Of a stretch of 64,000 nucleotides of DNA, positions 33,188-41,829 are shown one piece after another. The notes below the pieces were generated by a model. It saw nothing but the letters and a program-made list of their open reading frames with translations, ran no database searches and was not told where the DNA came from. Position 1 is the stretch's first letter. Each line of letters begins with the position of its first letter. This stretch comes from a virus: positions 1 through 64,000 of the IMG/VR virus record IMGVR_UViG_3300034095_002552. The stretch is one strand, 5' to 3'. The translations under genes and the position numbers were made by a program.

Positions 33188-35431
33188 TTAAAATAATTGA
33201 CACGCACCTCCAGCACAAGCAACATTTTCCATAAGCTTAGTGTTATCTTCTTCTTCGTACATGGCAGTATAATCTACATCCTTGTAAACTCTACTCAAAT
33301 CTTCCCATAATTTATTGTTGTTTATGTCTTTCAAAAGATAAGTAAGTTCTTTGACATTATTCTGTAAATGTCTTTCGGCAAATTGTTTGGCTCTTCGAAC
33401 CCAATCTTTTTGCAAGTTGTAATGAACCCATTCGGACTGCAATTTTTGCATTATTTCATCATTTAATTTTTCTGGTACTTTTGGCTCTTGTACCTCAAAA
33501 ACGCCCAAAGCAGCATCACAAGCTCGCCACAAATTGTTGTGAAATGCATGAAGTGCATCAACAATTAATCCAGAGGCAAAAATACAACCTTTTCCATATT
33601 TATCAACTATTTCATCAACCGTAAGAACTTTAGTGAAAGGAGCTTGTGGATAATCCAAATCTCCAGTAGAACCAAGCAAAGATATACCAGCAAAACTTTC
33701 ACGATTTTCATAAATAAAATTTTCTACATCTTTCCATTCACTATCTTTAACATTAATCGTATTGCTAACATTATGAGACATCCAAGGATGCACACATTTT
33801 TCTGGCCTTTTACCAGCTTCAACCCAATTTTCTTGAACCAATTTGACTGTTTCAAGAAGCCGAACGGCAGAAATATTATCTTTTGTGATTACATGTTCTG
33901 GCATTTCAATTAAAAAACTTATTACTTCATCAGTACCATTTGCACTCCATACTGAATTTTCAATAGCAGTAGGATTGTGATTTTTAAAATTCTGGATTGG
34001 AGTTTCATTAGCATTACTTTGAACTCTACGAATATATCTTCGTGCATGTGCAGGATGAATGCCACTGGATGTTCCAAGCAAACAACTTGCTGTTCCTTCT
34101 GGCTTTACACAGGTAGCTCTTGCTGCGATATTGATTCCAATTTTATTTGCTACCTCTTCATTGGTTTGAAGAACTATACCAGCCATTTCACGAAGATTAT
34201 TTTTATCCAAAGTTACGCTTGGATAATCCATGATTCCAGTTATGCTAACACCAAGAAGTGCTTCTCTTTTTATAATAGATTCACTAACCTTTCCAAGATA
34301 ATCAAAATCGGTATAACCAGCTTGTAAAGTTCCGATGATAGAAGCAACTTTGGCAGCTAAAGCAAAGTTCTCTTTAGTTTGTAATTTTGCACCATTTATA
34401 GTGCAAAGATTACAAGCTTGCCATCCAGAATTGCCTTGCTCATCATAACCGTATAAATTAATTTCAACACAAGGATTAAATAAAGATTCAGTACTATGAC
34501 TCCAAATAATACCAGGCTCACCAAATTGCCTAGTAGATTCAAACAAACGATGATAATCTTCTCTTCCTGTACTGTTTTTCAACAATAAAGCACTATTGTT
34601 AGATCTTGCTCTTTGTGGGTTTTCGTAATACCAATTTCCAATTTTAGCATTAAGCATTAATTCATCATCGACACTAAACATGGCCAAAGTTGCGCTGCGC
34701 CTAACGCCACCGCTAAGTACAGCATCAGAAGCATGCATCACTATGTCATATGCATCAATCGTTCTTAGTTTTTTATTACCAGAATCAACAGAATTATTTA
34801 GGACTCCACGAATTTTTTCTAATGCTTTTTTAAGTGGCTCATGTCCTGGTGCTTTGCCTACACCATACGACAAAGAAGATCCTTTTGGTCTAATAGCAGA
34901 ATAATCAAAAGTTACTTTTTTACCACGAAAATCAGAAAATTCTGAATGTGGAATATAGCTTGCAGTTAATACTCCAAGGGCATCTGACCATCCTTCTATA
35001 CTATCATCAATTTTATAAATTTTTTCTTCTGACAAATCAGTTGATTTGGTAATGTAAAACTCTGGTAATTTATCAACATGATGTCGTTGAACAGAAAATC
35101 CTGTTCCACAACCATTAAGTAAAAGCCAAGTGCATTCCTGAAAAAATCTAGGTCTATCACAGTAAGAACTAATGCAATTATAAATTTTTGCATTACGCTT
35201 TAAAATTGGATCTCCACCAAACTGTAATGCTCTTTGACTACCAAGTGCTATTTTATCATGAACATGTTCAAATGCCCAATTAATATCATCTGCTGCCATT
35301 GGATATTTTGTAAGATGCATATTCTTGACACGATCAATAGCTTCATGCCAAGTTTCTCTTCTTCCTAATTCTTTGTTGTAACGAGCATAACGAGAAACAA
35401 ATGTATAATCCGACAATGCTTTAGTTGACAT
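33188..35431 (-). CDS. nrdJ: Adenosylcobalamin-dependent ribonucleotide reductase (class II)
   Basis: The 747-residue enzyme resembles the monomeric Lactobacillus-type ribonucleoside-triphosphate reductase (about 739). It has AKIYNCISSYCDRPRFFQEC near the N-terminus (the active-site Cys region), NPCVEINLYG (C-x-E catalytic loop), KPEGTASCLLGTSSG, and a C-terminal CAGGACQLF redox pair. It reduces NTPs to dNTPs without the oxygen-dependent small subunit, but needs coenzyme B12. No nrdB-like gene is seen. GAGG lies before the ATG. It stands upstream of pyrG on the same strand. Confidence 0.9.
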   Translation of the reverse strand: MSTKALSDYTFVSRYARYNKELGRRETWHEAIDRVKNMHLTKYPMAADDINWAFEHVHDKIALGSQRALQFGGDPILKRNAKIYNCISSYCDRPRFFQECTWLLLNGCGTGFSVQRHHVDKLPEFYITKSTDLSEEKIYKIDDSIEGWSDALGVLTASYIPHSEFSDFRGKKVTFDYSAIRPKGSSLSYGVGKAPGHEPLKKALEKIRGVLNNSVDSGNKKLRTIDAYDIVMHASDAVLSGGVRRSATLAMFSVDDELMLNAKIGNWYYENPQRARSNNSALLLKNSTGREDYHRLFESTRQFGEPGIIWSHSTESLFNPCVEINLYGYDEQGNSGWQACNLCTINGAKLQTKENFALAAKVASIIGTLQAGYTDFDYLGKVSESIIKREALLGVSITGIMDYPSVTLDKNNLREMAGIVLQTNEEVANKIGINIAARATCVKPEGTASCLLGTSSGIHPAHARRYIRRVQSNANETPIQNFKNHNPTAIENSVWSANGTDEVISFLIEMPEHVITKDNISAVRLLETVKLVQENWVEAGKRPEKCVHPWMSHNVSNTINVKDSEWKDVENFIYENRESFAGISLLGSTGDLDYPQAPFTKVLTVDEIVDKYGKGCIFASGLIVDALHAFHNNLWRACDAALGVFEVQEPKVPEKLNDEIMQKLQSEWVHYNLQKDWVRRAKQFAERHLQNNVKELTYLLKDINNNKLWEDLSRVYKDVDYTAMYEEEDNTKLMENVACAGGACQLF

Positions 35432-35504
35432 TTAACGCCTCTTTAGTTTAATCATGTTGGGAATATATCTAAGATACAAACATCATTTTTTTTATATAAA
35501 ACTT

Positions 35505-37529
35505 TTATTTTTTTAATTTAGTGAAACCATTTTGATGAATAAGATTTATAGTTTGAACTGTTTCTAGCATTTTTATAAGATCTTTGTCATGTGTGGTTAT
35601 AAAAACTTGTTTATCAGAAGACAATTCTTGAATCATGTTATAAATTCCCTGAACACCAAGAGGGTCAATATTTGTTGTGACTTCATCTAAAAAAACTAAC
35701 GATGGAATAGTTCCAGAACTAATCATCATGACATCAGCAAACGCCTGAGATACCGCTAAATTCAATCTTCTTCTTTGTCCAGCAGACATGGCATGATAAA
35801 CATAAGGATCGCCATCAACAGGGCTTCTTTCAATTATTTCATTAAATTCATTATCAAATCTTAAAGAAATTTTATTATCAATTAAAAATTGCAACCAATA
35901 AGCAATTCTATTGTTTAGTTCTGGGATAATTCCATCAACAACTGTTTTTCTAATACCTTTTTCGCCAAATCCAAATTGCCAATATTGATAATACTTAAGA
36001 TTATCTTCTGCATCTTTGATGCTATCTTGTTTTTCTTTACACGATACTTTAGATTTTTCACAACTATCTTCATAACTCGAAATTAAATCTTCATATGGTG
36101 ACTTGCTTTTGTATTCGTTTATTTTTTCTCGTAATGAAACTTCCAATTGTTCAATTTGTTGGTTTAAAAGCAATTCATAGCTATCTGCTTTCGGCTCCTT
36201 GATTTTTAGTAAATCAGAAACTAAACTTCTTAAACTTCTTATTTGAGTATTATTTGCTTCTACAATTTTTTCTTTCATCGAGATGAAATCTTTTATTTTA
36301 ACTTGTTTTTCATAAACATCTTTGGCTTCATTTGTTATTTTTTCTGCTTCAGAAACACAAATTTGCAATTCTTGATTGTAAGAAGAAATTTCTTTCTCTT
36401 CTGAATTTATAACATGAAGTATATTTTTTTCATCTATAACACCATAACAATGATCGCATGTTGTTCCATGTTCATGATTTTGCAAAGATTGAATGTGATT
36501 TTTCTTATTTTTAATCTTTTGTTGTCTATTGGAAATTTCTAATTTAATTACATCGCTTTTATTTCTAACATCTTGTGCCAATTCTTTTACTTTATCTTCT
36601 TTTGATTTTGCAACAATTATTTTACTTTTTTCATCTTCTATAATTTTTTCTAATTCATTTATATTTTCATTATGAGAAATTATTTCATTTTGAGCCTCAC
36701 GATAAGCAAGCAATTCATCTCCATGAGTTGAATTTCCCAACTTTTCTTTTTTTGCATCAATTTGAACTTTTAAATTTTTAATTTCATTTTCTTTTTCTAA
36801 TTTCCAACTACTGTCTTTATTTTTTGTTTGCTCCAATCTTTGATTGGCATCTTGTTCGTTGTTTTTAAAAATGTCATATTCTTTACACATCATTTTAATT
36901 GATGCAGATGTCTCAGATGTTAGTTTTTTGGCTTTTTCTTGCTTTTCTCTATAAGAACAAAGAGATAGAAGGTTTTCAACTATTTCTCTTTTTACAGGCG
37001 TACTTGCCTCTAAAAAAGATATGCTTTGATCATCGCTAAAAATACAAATATTTACAAAAGCTTCATAAGTCAAACCAATAGCATCTTCAATTATCTTTTG
37101 TGTCTCATCCATAGAACCAGTTGTTAGTTCAGAAGCTTCATCGAATGTTAGACTTTCGTTTTCCCAAAATCTAAGACTATTTTTCTTTCTTGTTCTTACA
37201 AGCTTGTATTTATCCCATTGTAATTCGATTTTACAGTCTTTTCCAATTAGGTTGTTTATTACAGCATCTTTGCTAATGGCACTTGGTTTTTTTACTGTTT
37301 TGCCATACAAACCATATGAAATAATTTCTTGAAGAGAACTTTTTCCACTTCCATTTGAAGATATTTTAACTTCATCAGAAGACAAGTCATCTTCTGTCTC
37401 TTTGACATCTCTGTTTTCACCTCTAATAAAAACAATTTGCCCATAGTCCTCGAATTTTATTTCGATTCCTTCTGGGCCGAAACAAAGAAAGTTATATGCA
37501 GAAATTTTGTTGAATTTAAGTTTTTTCAT
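35505..37529 (-). CDS. gp46: Recombination nuclease ATPase, gp46/SbcC/Rad50-like
   Basis: The 674-residue protein has Walker A SNGSGKSSLQE near residue 60, two long coiled-coil arms, a zinc-hook CDHC in the middle (about residue 360), an ABC signature SAGQRRRLNLAVSQ and Walker B PSLVFLDEVTT. It pairs with the gp47-like nuclease (39051-40109) to resect DNA ends for recombination-driven replication. In T4 the two genes are close; here two glycosyltransferase genes lie between them. The ATG has no strong ribosome site, so it may rely on coupling. Confidence 0.92.
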   Translation of the reverse strand: MKKLKFNKISAYNFLCFGPEGIEIKFEDYGQIVFIRGENRDVKETEDDLSSDEVKISSNGSGKSSLQEIISYGLYGKTVKKPSAISKDAVINNLIGKDCKIELQWDKYKLVRTRKKNSLRFWENESLTFDEASELTTGSMDETQKIIEDAIGLTYEAFVNICIFSDDQSISFLEASTPVKREIVENLLSLCSYREKQEKAKKLTSETSASIKMMCKEYDIFKNNEQDANQRLEQTKNKDSSWKLEKENEIKNLKVQIDAKKEKLGNSTHGDELLAYREAQNEIISHNENINELEKIIEDEKSKIIVAKSKEDKVKELAQDVRNKSDVIKLEISNRQQKIKNKKNHIQSLQNHEHGTTCDHCYGVIDEKNILHVINSEEKEISSYNQELQICVSEAEKITNEAKDVYEKQVKIKDFISMKEKIVEANNTQIRSLRSLVSDLLKIKEPKADSYELLLNQQIEQLEVSLREKINEYKSKSPYEDLISSYEDSCEKSKVSCKEKQDSIKDAEDNLKYYQYWQFGFGEKGIRKTVVDGIIPELNNRIAYWLQFLIDNKISLRFDNEFNEIIERSPVDGDPYVYHAMSAGQRRRLNLAVSQAFADVMMISSGTIPSLVFLDEVTTNIDPLGVQGIYNMIQELSSDKQVFITTHDKDLIKMLETVQTINLIHQNGFTKLKK

Positions 37530-37543
37530 TTTTGAAATGTAAT

Positions 37544-38335
37544 TTATTTTATAACCATTTGCAATATTGATTCAGCGAATTTTGTTCGATTCCATTGATG
37601 AAAAATACAAAACGGATAATTTTCATTTGACATTACTTTATTGTTTTCAATAGTAGGTTCAAAAATAAGAAATTTCTCTTTTAAAACCTCACCAGTTAAA
37701 CAAAAAGAATCATGGTTTGGATTTGTAATGTGATACCTTGGATCTTCTTTAATCTTAGAAATTAAGAAATTTAACACCGCTTGATCTGTACATTTATTAT
37801 GAGAAAAACAATTGCTCCACATTAAAAAACAAAAATCAAAAATCAATGGATATTTACCACAACAAACTCCTGCATTAACAACTGGCCAATCTGTATAATT
37901 CTCAAGGGTTTCTCCAAAATCTACCTGCAAATTAAGTTGATCTTTCATGTTGAAAGGGGATTCTTTATGTAAAAAACCCTCTTTGGTTAAGACCAACTGA
38001 ATTTTTTCAGATTTTAAAATATCAAATGGATACTCTTGAATAAAAACATCTTTTGAATCAGAAATAAAAACCTTTTCATATGTTTTATTTTTTAAAAAAT
38101 TCCAATAGGCCAACCATCGCTCGGTAAAAATCTTTTTTGTTTTTGTTTTGACAAATTCGATTCGACAATCATAATTTATAACAATTTTGTCTATGTATTT
38201 TTCTTCTAAAGAATCAGTTAAACAGACGAAATCATCACCTTTTTTGATTCGAGACACAGAATCAAAATAAACTTGATAATACGGCCAAGTACTTTCATTT
38301 ATTTTACTTGCCCATGTGAGAAATAAATTTTTCAT
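37544..38335 (-). CDS. GT-A glycosyltransferase between gp47 and gp46 genes
   Basis: The 263-residue protein has ERWLAYWNFL then YEKVFISDSKDVFIQEYPFD, where DSKD is the metal-binding DxD-type site. Later come VNAGVCCGKYPLIFDFC and CTDQAVLNFLI, as in GT8-like or mannosyltransferase-like enzymes. It overlaps the preceding glycosyltransferase by an ATGA and lies 14 bp upstream of the gp46 gene. The acceptor is unknown. Confidence 0.65.
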   Translation of the reverse strand: MKNLFLTWASKINESTWPYYQVYFDSVSRIKKGDDFVCLTDSLEEKYIDKIVINYDCRIEFVKTKTKKIFTERWLAYWNFLKNKTYEKVFISDSKDVFIQEYPFDILKSEKIQLVLTKEGFLHKESPFNMKDQLNLQVDFGETLENYTDWPVVNAGVCCGKYPLIFDFCFLMWSNCFSHNKCTDQAVLNFLISKIKEDPRYHITNPNHDSFCLTGEVLKEKFLIFEPTIENNKVMSNENYPFCIFHQWNRTKFAESILQMVIK

Positions 38336-39054
38336 AAACTATCAGTAATCTCATGTTTATCTTTAGTGATCATTTTTAGCGACATCGATTGATACTTTTT
38401 TTCAAATTCTTTTTGCCACTTGCAATTTATTTCATGATATTTTTTTTGAAATGAAAAATCATGATTCTGGACACTACTCATTGAAGATTTGATGTCTCCA
38501 TGATAATGTAAAAACCCAACATCACTATCCGAGTTAATCCTAGCTGGTTCGGTGTAATTCCATTTGTTGGGAATAAATTTAATGTCGTTTTCAGCAAGTC
38601 TGAAATATTCGATTGATGGATCAAATCCACAAAATCTTTCTAAGCTTTGAAATTTAGCAAATTTATCCCAAGCTTTGTTATCACCACACACAAATCCATC
38701 ATTATTATTTTCTGTCCTCAAAAAGATAGAATCTTCCATTAATTCAAAAATTGGATTTATGTCGCAATTAAAATATCCATCAAAATCAAAATACGCATAT
38801 TGCCCTAAATTTTGATTTTGTATTTCAGAAATTTTTTCATATACGAAAGATCTTTTCTTTAAGATATTTTGTGTATGAATTATGTTTATGTTATTATTTT
38901 CTAATTTATCAATAATTACTTTATTTTTAAATCCGAAAGCAATAAGAATTACCGTTCCTTTGAAATTACTTATTTCAAGCATAGACGAAATCCAAGGTAC
39001 TCCAAACATATCGAAATAAGTTTCATCACACGCAGTAACAAGATATTGCTTCAT
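38332..39054 (-). CDS. GT8-like glycosyltransferase between gp47 and gp46 genes
   Basis: The 240-residue product starts at ATG 39054, with AGGAG upstream, and overlaps the gp47 stop (ATGA). The N-terminal KQYLVTACDETYFDMFGVPW opening and GQYAYFDFDGYFNCDINPIF fit GT8-like sugar-nucleotide transferases: DFD is the metal site. It ends in GDIKSS... and a charged helical tail. Together with the next gene it forms a pair of probably consecutive glycosyltransferase steps. Confidence 0.65.
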   Translation of the reverse strand: MKQYLVTACDETYFDMFGVPWISSMLEISNFKGTVILIAFGFKNKVIIDKLENNNINIIHTQNILKKRSFVYEKISEIQNQNLGQYAYFDFDGYFNCDINPIFELMEDSIFLRTENNNDGFVCGDNKAWDKFAKFQSLERFCGFDPSIEYFRLAENDIKFIPNKWNYTEPARINSDSDVGFLHYHGDIKSSMSSVQNHDFSFQKKYHEINCKWQKEFEKKYQSMSLKMITKDKHEITDSL

Positions 39055-40109
39055 TTGATCTCCTGTTCGCAAATTAATTTCCCAATTTTCACAAGCTTTT
39101 CCTTATCCAAACCATTAGTACCAACTAAATCAACATATTGCTCAATCATTTCTTCTTCTTTGAACAAAATAGACTTAGCATCATCGATCAATTGTTTTTC
39201 TATGTTTCTTTTTTGCTGTCTAATTTCCAAAGATCCCAAATCTTTATCCTTAGATATTTCTTTCCTCATATCAATTAGATCGGCACCAGATAAGCTTTCT
39301 ACAATAACTCTAACAAAATTTTTAGACAAATCATATTTATCAATTTCATCTGCTCTTAAAACAAGATGTTTTGGAGAAAAGTTATTTGTTATATATTTTA
39401 TTTTAGCGTTATCACAATCAAACGCAATGATGTGTTTATCTTGAAATGCTTCTCCAAATGATAATTGTAACGGAGATCCAATATATTCAATGTTTGGTTC
39501 TAAGATTTGCTGACAGTGATAATGCCCCAAGAAAACCTTTTGGTAATTAGAAAATATATTTGCTCCTATTTTCACCATCTCTCCATCATGCTCTATCGCA
39601 ACATCTGCCACTGAACTTCCATGCAAAATAGCACCATCAACAGCCAAATGACCAAGAGCGTATTGGAAACTTCCATCTTCTTTTTTAAGACTTTCAATCG
39701 CTTTAATTGGATCATGAGTAAATGGAATCAAATCCCAATATGAATTTTCTATTTTCATTCTGGTTGGTTGATCTATGATCGTAATATTTGGCAAAGAAGA
39801 AAATGGCATTACACTACTGATAGATGTCTGTTCGTTAAACCACAAATCATGATTTCCCAAAACAAGATACAAATGAAATTGATTGGTTGGCAACCATTTC
39901 ATCAATATCTCAAAAGTTTTCTGATATGTGTATACATCTATTTTTTGACGATCATGAAAAAGATCGCCACCAAATAATATTGTTTTTATTTTTTCATTTT
40001 TTGCTGTTTCGAAAACCCAGTCTAAAACTTGCAAACAATCCTTAAGTCTTTCTTGTGATCTTTTGTGCGGATTGATATGAATGTCTGTAAATATAAGAAC
40101 TGTTGACAT
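39051..40109 (-). CDS. gp47: Recombination nuclease, gp47/SbcD/Mre11-like
   Basis: The 352-residue product has the calcineurin-like phosphoesterase motifs FTDIHINPH (D-x-H), LFGGDLFHDRQ (GD), VLGNHDLWFNE (GNHD) and a later LGHYHCQQIL (GH-x-H), all present. It is the nuclease of the 46/47 pair, processing DNA ends. The ATG at 40109 follows GGAGGAG; four earlier codons are unlikely. The length fits T4 gp47 (339). It is the first gene of the 47-GT-GT-46 set. Confidence 0.93.
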   Translation of the reverse strand: MSTVLIFTDIHINPHKRSQERLKDCLQVLDWVFETAKNEKIKTILFGGDLFHDRQKIDVYTYQKTFEILMKWLPTNQFHLYLVLGNHDLWFNEQTSISSVMPFSSLPNITIIDQPTRMKIENSYWDLIPFTHDPIKAIESLKKEDGSFQYALGHLAVDGAILHGSSVADVAIEHDGEMVKIGANIFSNYQKVFLGHYHCQQILEPNIEYIGSPLQLSFGEAFQDKHIIAFDCDNAKIKYITNNFSPKHLVLRADEIDKYDLSKNFVRVIVESLSGADLIDMRKEISKDKDLGSLEIRQQKRNIEKQLIDDAKSILFKEEEMIEQYVDLVGTNGLDKEKLVKIGKLICEQEIK

Positions 40110-40171
40110 GATCTCCTCCAAAAAATATAAATTAAACTATATTTGAAGAATTATCAAGCCTTATGACTGTA

Positions 40172-40459
40172 TTATTTTTTGCTTTCTTTAGGATTAAATA
40201 ATTTTTTAAGTGCGTCCCAGACATTACTAGATTTAATTTTAGTTGCTGGTGGAGTTTGTGTTCCTCCAGCACCACCACCCATCGGAGGCCCACCCATTGG
40301 AGGTCCGCCCATTGGAGGAGGCCCACCCATTGGAGGTCCGCCCATTGGAGGAGGCCCACCCATTGGAGGAGATCCGCCAGCAGGAGGCCCACCAGCAGGT
40401 GGAGGTGCTGGTGCATCTTCATTTAATTTGAATTTAACATAATTAACAAATGTTCTCAT
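40172..40459 (-). CDS. Pro/Gly/Met repeat protein with targeting-like start
   Basis: The 95-residue protein opens MRTFVNYVKFKLNEDAP, where KLNE|D resembles a prohead-protease site. It then has a long PPMGG/PPPMGG array (residues 20-65) and a short basic tail. The DNA is correspondingly repetitive (40270-40385). A TATAAATA box lies 27 bp upstream of the ATG. Several overlapping frames here are repeat-driven shadows. The disordered repeat may fill or bind the packaged DNA, but that is speculation. Confidence 0.5.
   Translation of the reverse strand: MRTFVNYVKFKLNEDAPAPPPAGGPPAGGSPPMGGPPPMGGPPMGGPPPMGGPPMGGPPMGGGAGGTQTPPATKIKSSNVWDALKKLFNPKESKK
40270..40385. repeat. Tandem repeat array encoding PPMGG
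   Basis: Imperfect 15-18 bp units of the type CCCACCCATTGGAGG/TCCGCCCATTGGAGG are repeated six to seven times. They stay in phase with the protein and vary by 3-bp steps. Confidence 0.7.
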
Positions 40460-40473
40460 GCTAATATGTATGA

Positions 40474-40725
40474 TTAAAGCTTACTATTTATAACCTCTAA
40501 ATATTGCATCAATTTACTTTCTTCTTTTATTGGTTTTATGCCTCTTTCGTCACAAAATTCTAACAAATGAGAAAAAGACTTTCTATCGATTTTAGGACCA
40601 CCTTCTATGATGCCTTTTCTTTTAAGTTTTTCGGCATAAAGAAAAGCGTTTACAACATTGGCAAATATTTGCAAATCCTCATCTGAATAATTTTCATAAT
40701 TATTTAAGTTTAAATTTGTTAACAT
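40474..40725 (-). CDS. Hypothetical 83-residue protein
   Basis: I do not recognise this protein. It has an Asn-rich opening (MLTNLNLNNYENYSDEDLQI) and a helical core with KLKRKGIIEGG and LLEFCDERGIKP. The start at 40725 is preferred because AAGGA lies six bases upstream; a few earlier codons are possible. Its 3' end contains the late-promoter-like box that serves the next gene. Confidence 0.45.
   Translation of the reverse strand: MLTNLNLNNYENYSDEDLQIFANVVNAFLYAEKLKRKGIIEGGPKIDRKSFSHLLEFCDERGIKPIKEESKLMQYLEVINSKL
40486..40493 (-). promoter_or_regulatory. TATAAATA late-promoter-like box
   Basis: On the minus strand this reads TTATAAATAG, the T4 late -10 consensus, about 27 bp before the ATG of the 95-residue repeat gene. 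Spacing gives a leader of about 20 nt, as expected of a late phage promoter. No -35 box would be needed with a gp55-type factor. Confidence 0.5.
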
Positions 40726-40800
40726 AAATTTCCTTATCAAAAAATTAGTGTAATTAAAAATTAACAGAATTTTTTGAAAATGTAAACAACTAAATAACTT

Positions 40801-41469
40801 ATGATAAAAAACGAATCATTTGGATTTGCTCCATATATTGGCCCTTGCAAAGACACCGATAACTATCAAATTGTCGGTGCTTGTAGCGATCAGCTTTCAT
40901 CAAAGCAAATTAAAAAAGCAAGAAATGGCGAGAGATCCATCAAAAAAACAAAATACAAAAAATCAGGCATTCCAAATGAATCGTTTTTAAATTATTGCAA
41001 ATTAAGAGATTTTCAAGAACAAGAACAACAGCAGCAACCGCAACCGCAACCGCAGCAAGTAACATCCCCAGAAGAAATAAAACAAGGCCAAGAAGAAATT
41101 CCTACAGAAGAAAAACCAAAAATGTGGAGTGGTAAAAAAAAAGAAGTATTGAACTATTGGAAAAATCTATCAAAAGAAGTCGATAATAAAGAAAGTCCAA
41201 TTTTGGCCAATCCAATACCATATAAATATAAAGGATCTACATATAACAAAGACGGAGTAAGATTAACTGGTAGTTCCACATTTATAAATTCAGTTCTTCC
41301 AAAATTAAAAGATATGATTTCCTACGAAGGTAAAAACTCCAAGCTTTCTTTAATTTACAAAGAAATAACACCAGAAGAAGATTTAAAAATCGGAAATCGT
41401 TCTTTCGCTTTATATATAAAAACAAAAGAACGAGGCCCAAAAGCAAAGGAAAGATATGGCAAAGCCTAA
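40801..41469 (+). CDS. Hypothetical 222-residue protein with Gln/Pro linker
   Basis: The protein has an N-terminal 60 residues with Cys and many Lys, a central low-complexity stretch (EQEQQQQPQPQPQQ), then a helical C-terminal domain (MWSGKKKEVLNYWKNLSKEV, LKDMISYEGKNSKLSLIYKE). No family is known. The internal PNESFLNYCKLRDFQEQ faintly resembles the targeting motif. No clear ribosome site is visible. It overlaps the next gene by 14 bp, which indicates coupling. Confidence 0.45.
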   Translation: MIKNESFGFAPYIGPCKDTDNYQIVGACSDQLSSKQIKKARNGERSIKKTKYKKSGIPNESFLNYCKLRDFQEQEQQQQPQPQPQQVTSPEEIKQGQEEIPTEEKPKMWSGKKKEVLNYWKNLSKEVDNKESPILANPIPYKYKGSTYNKDGVRLTGSSTFINSVLPKLKDMISYEGKNSKLSLIYKEITPEEDLKIGNRSFALYIKTKERGPKAKERYGKA

Positions 41470-41710
41470 AGAAACTAAGAAATCATCAAGTAAAGTTGAC
41501 ACTAACTTACAAAAAGCAATTATCGATATCGCTTCTGGCTTAGAAAAATCATTCAAGAAGTTTTCACGCAATACCAGAGAAAAGGCATGGAAGAGAATCA
41601 CAAGTGCCGATGGAGAAAAAGAAGTTAAAAAAATATTACAAGATCCAGAAAGACAACTTAGCATTTTTGCAAAATTAACTTTCAAAGAGTGGATTTCCCT
41701 AAACGCCTAA
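41456..41710 (+). CDS. Hypothetical basic 84-residue protein
   Basis: It is a basic helical protein (KPKETKKSSSKVDTNLQK, FKKFSRNTREKAWKRIT) ending in a TFKEWISLNA tail. That tail resembles the shared F-x-E-W motif but lies at the C-terminus. An AAAGGAA ribosome site precedes the ATG, and the gene starts inside the preceding gene. Possibly nucleic-acid binding; not recognised. Confidence 0.45.
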   Translation: MAKPKETKKSSSKVDTNLQKAIIDIASGLEKSFKKFSRNTREKAWKRITSADGEKEVKKILQDPERQLSIFAKLTFKEWISLNA

Positions 41711-41829
41711 ATTGACCAATTTGTTAACTTTTAAATTATAATTCACATATTGTTTAGTATAATCCTTTATGCTATATTGCTACTGTATTATCGCATTTGG
41801 CGATATTTTCTCGCATAAAGGATATTCTT

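Noticed and set aside
33644-34327. Plus-strand frames within the ribonucleotide reductase gene
   Set aside because: They lie opposite strongly conserved RNR motifs and lack ribosome sites.
40132-40459. Extra frames over the PPMGG repeats on both strands
   Set aside because: All are produced by the same repetitive DNA; only the frame with the targeting-like start and promoter box is kept.
41712-41763. Host-type promoter before the cytochrome-like gene
   Set aside because: TATAAT is present at 41758, but no TTGACA-like box lies at 16-18 bp spacing; not listed as a promoter.
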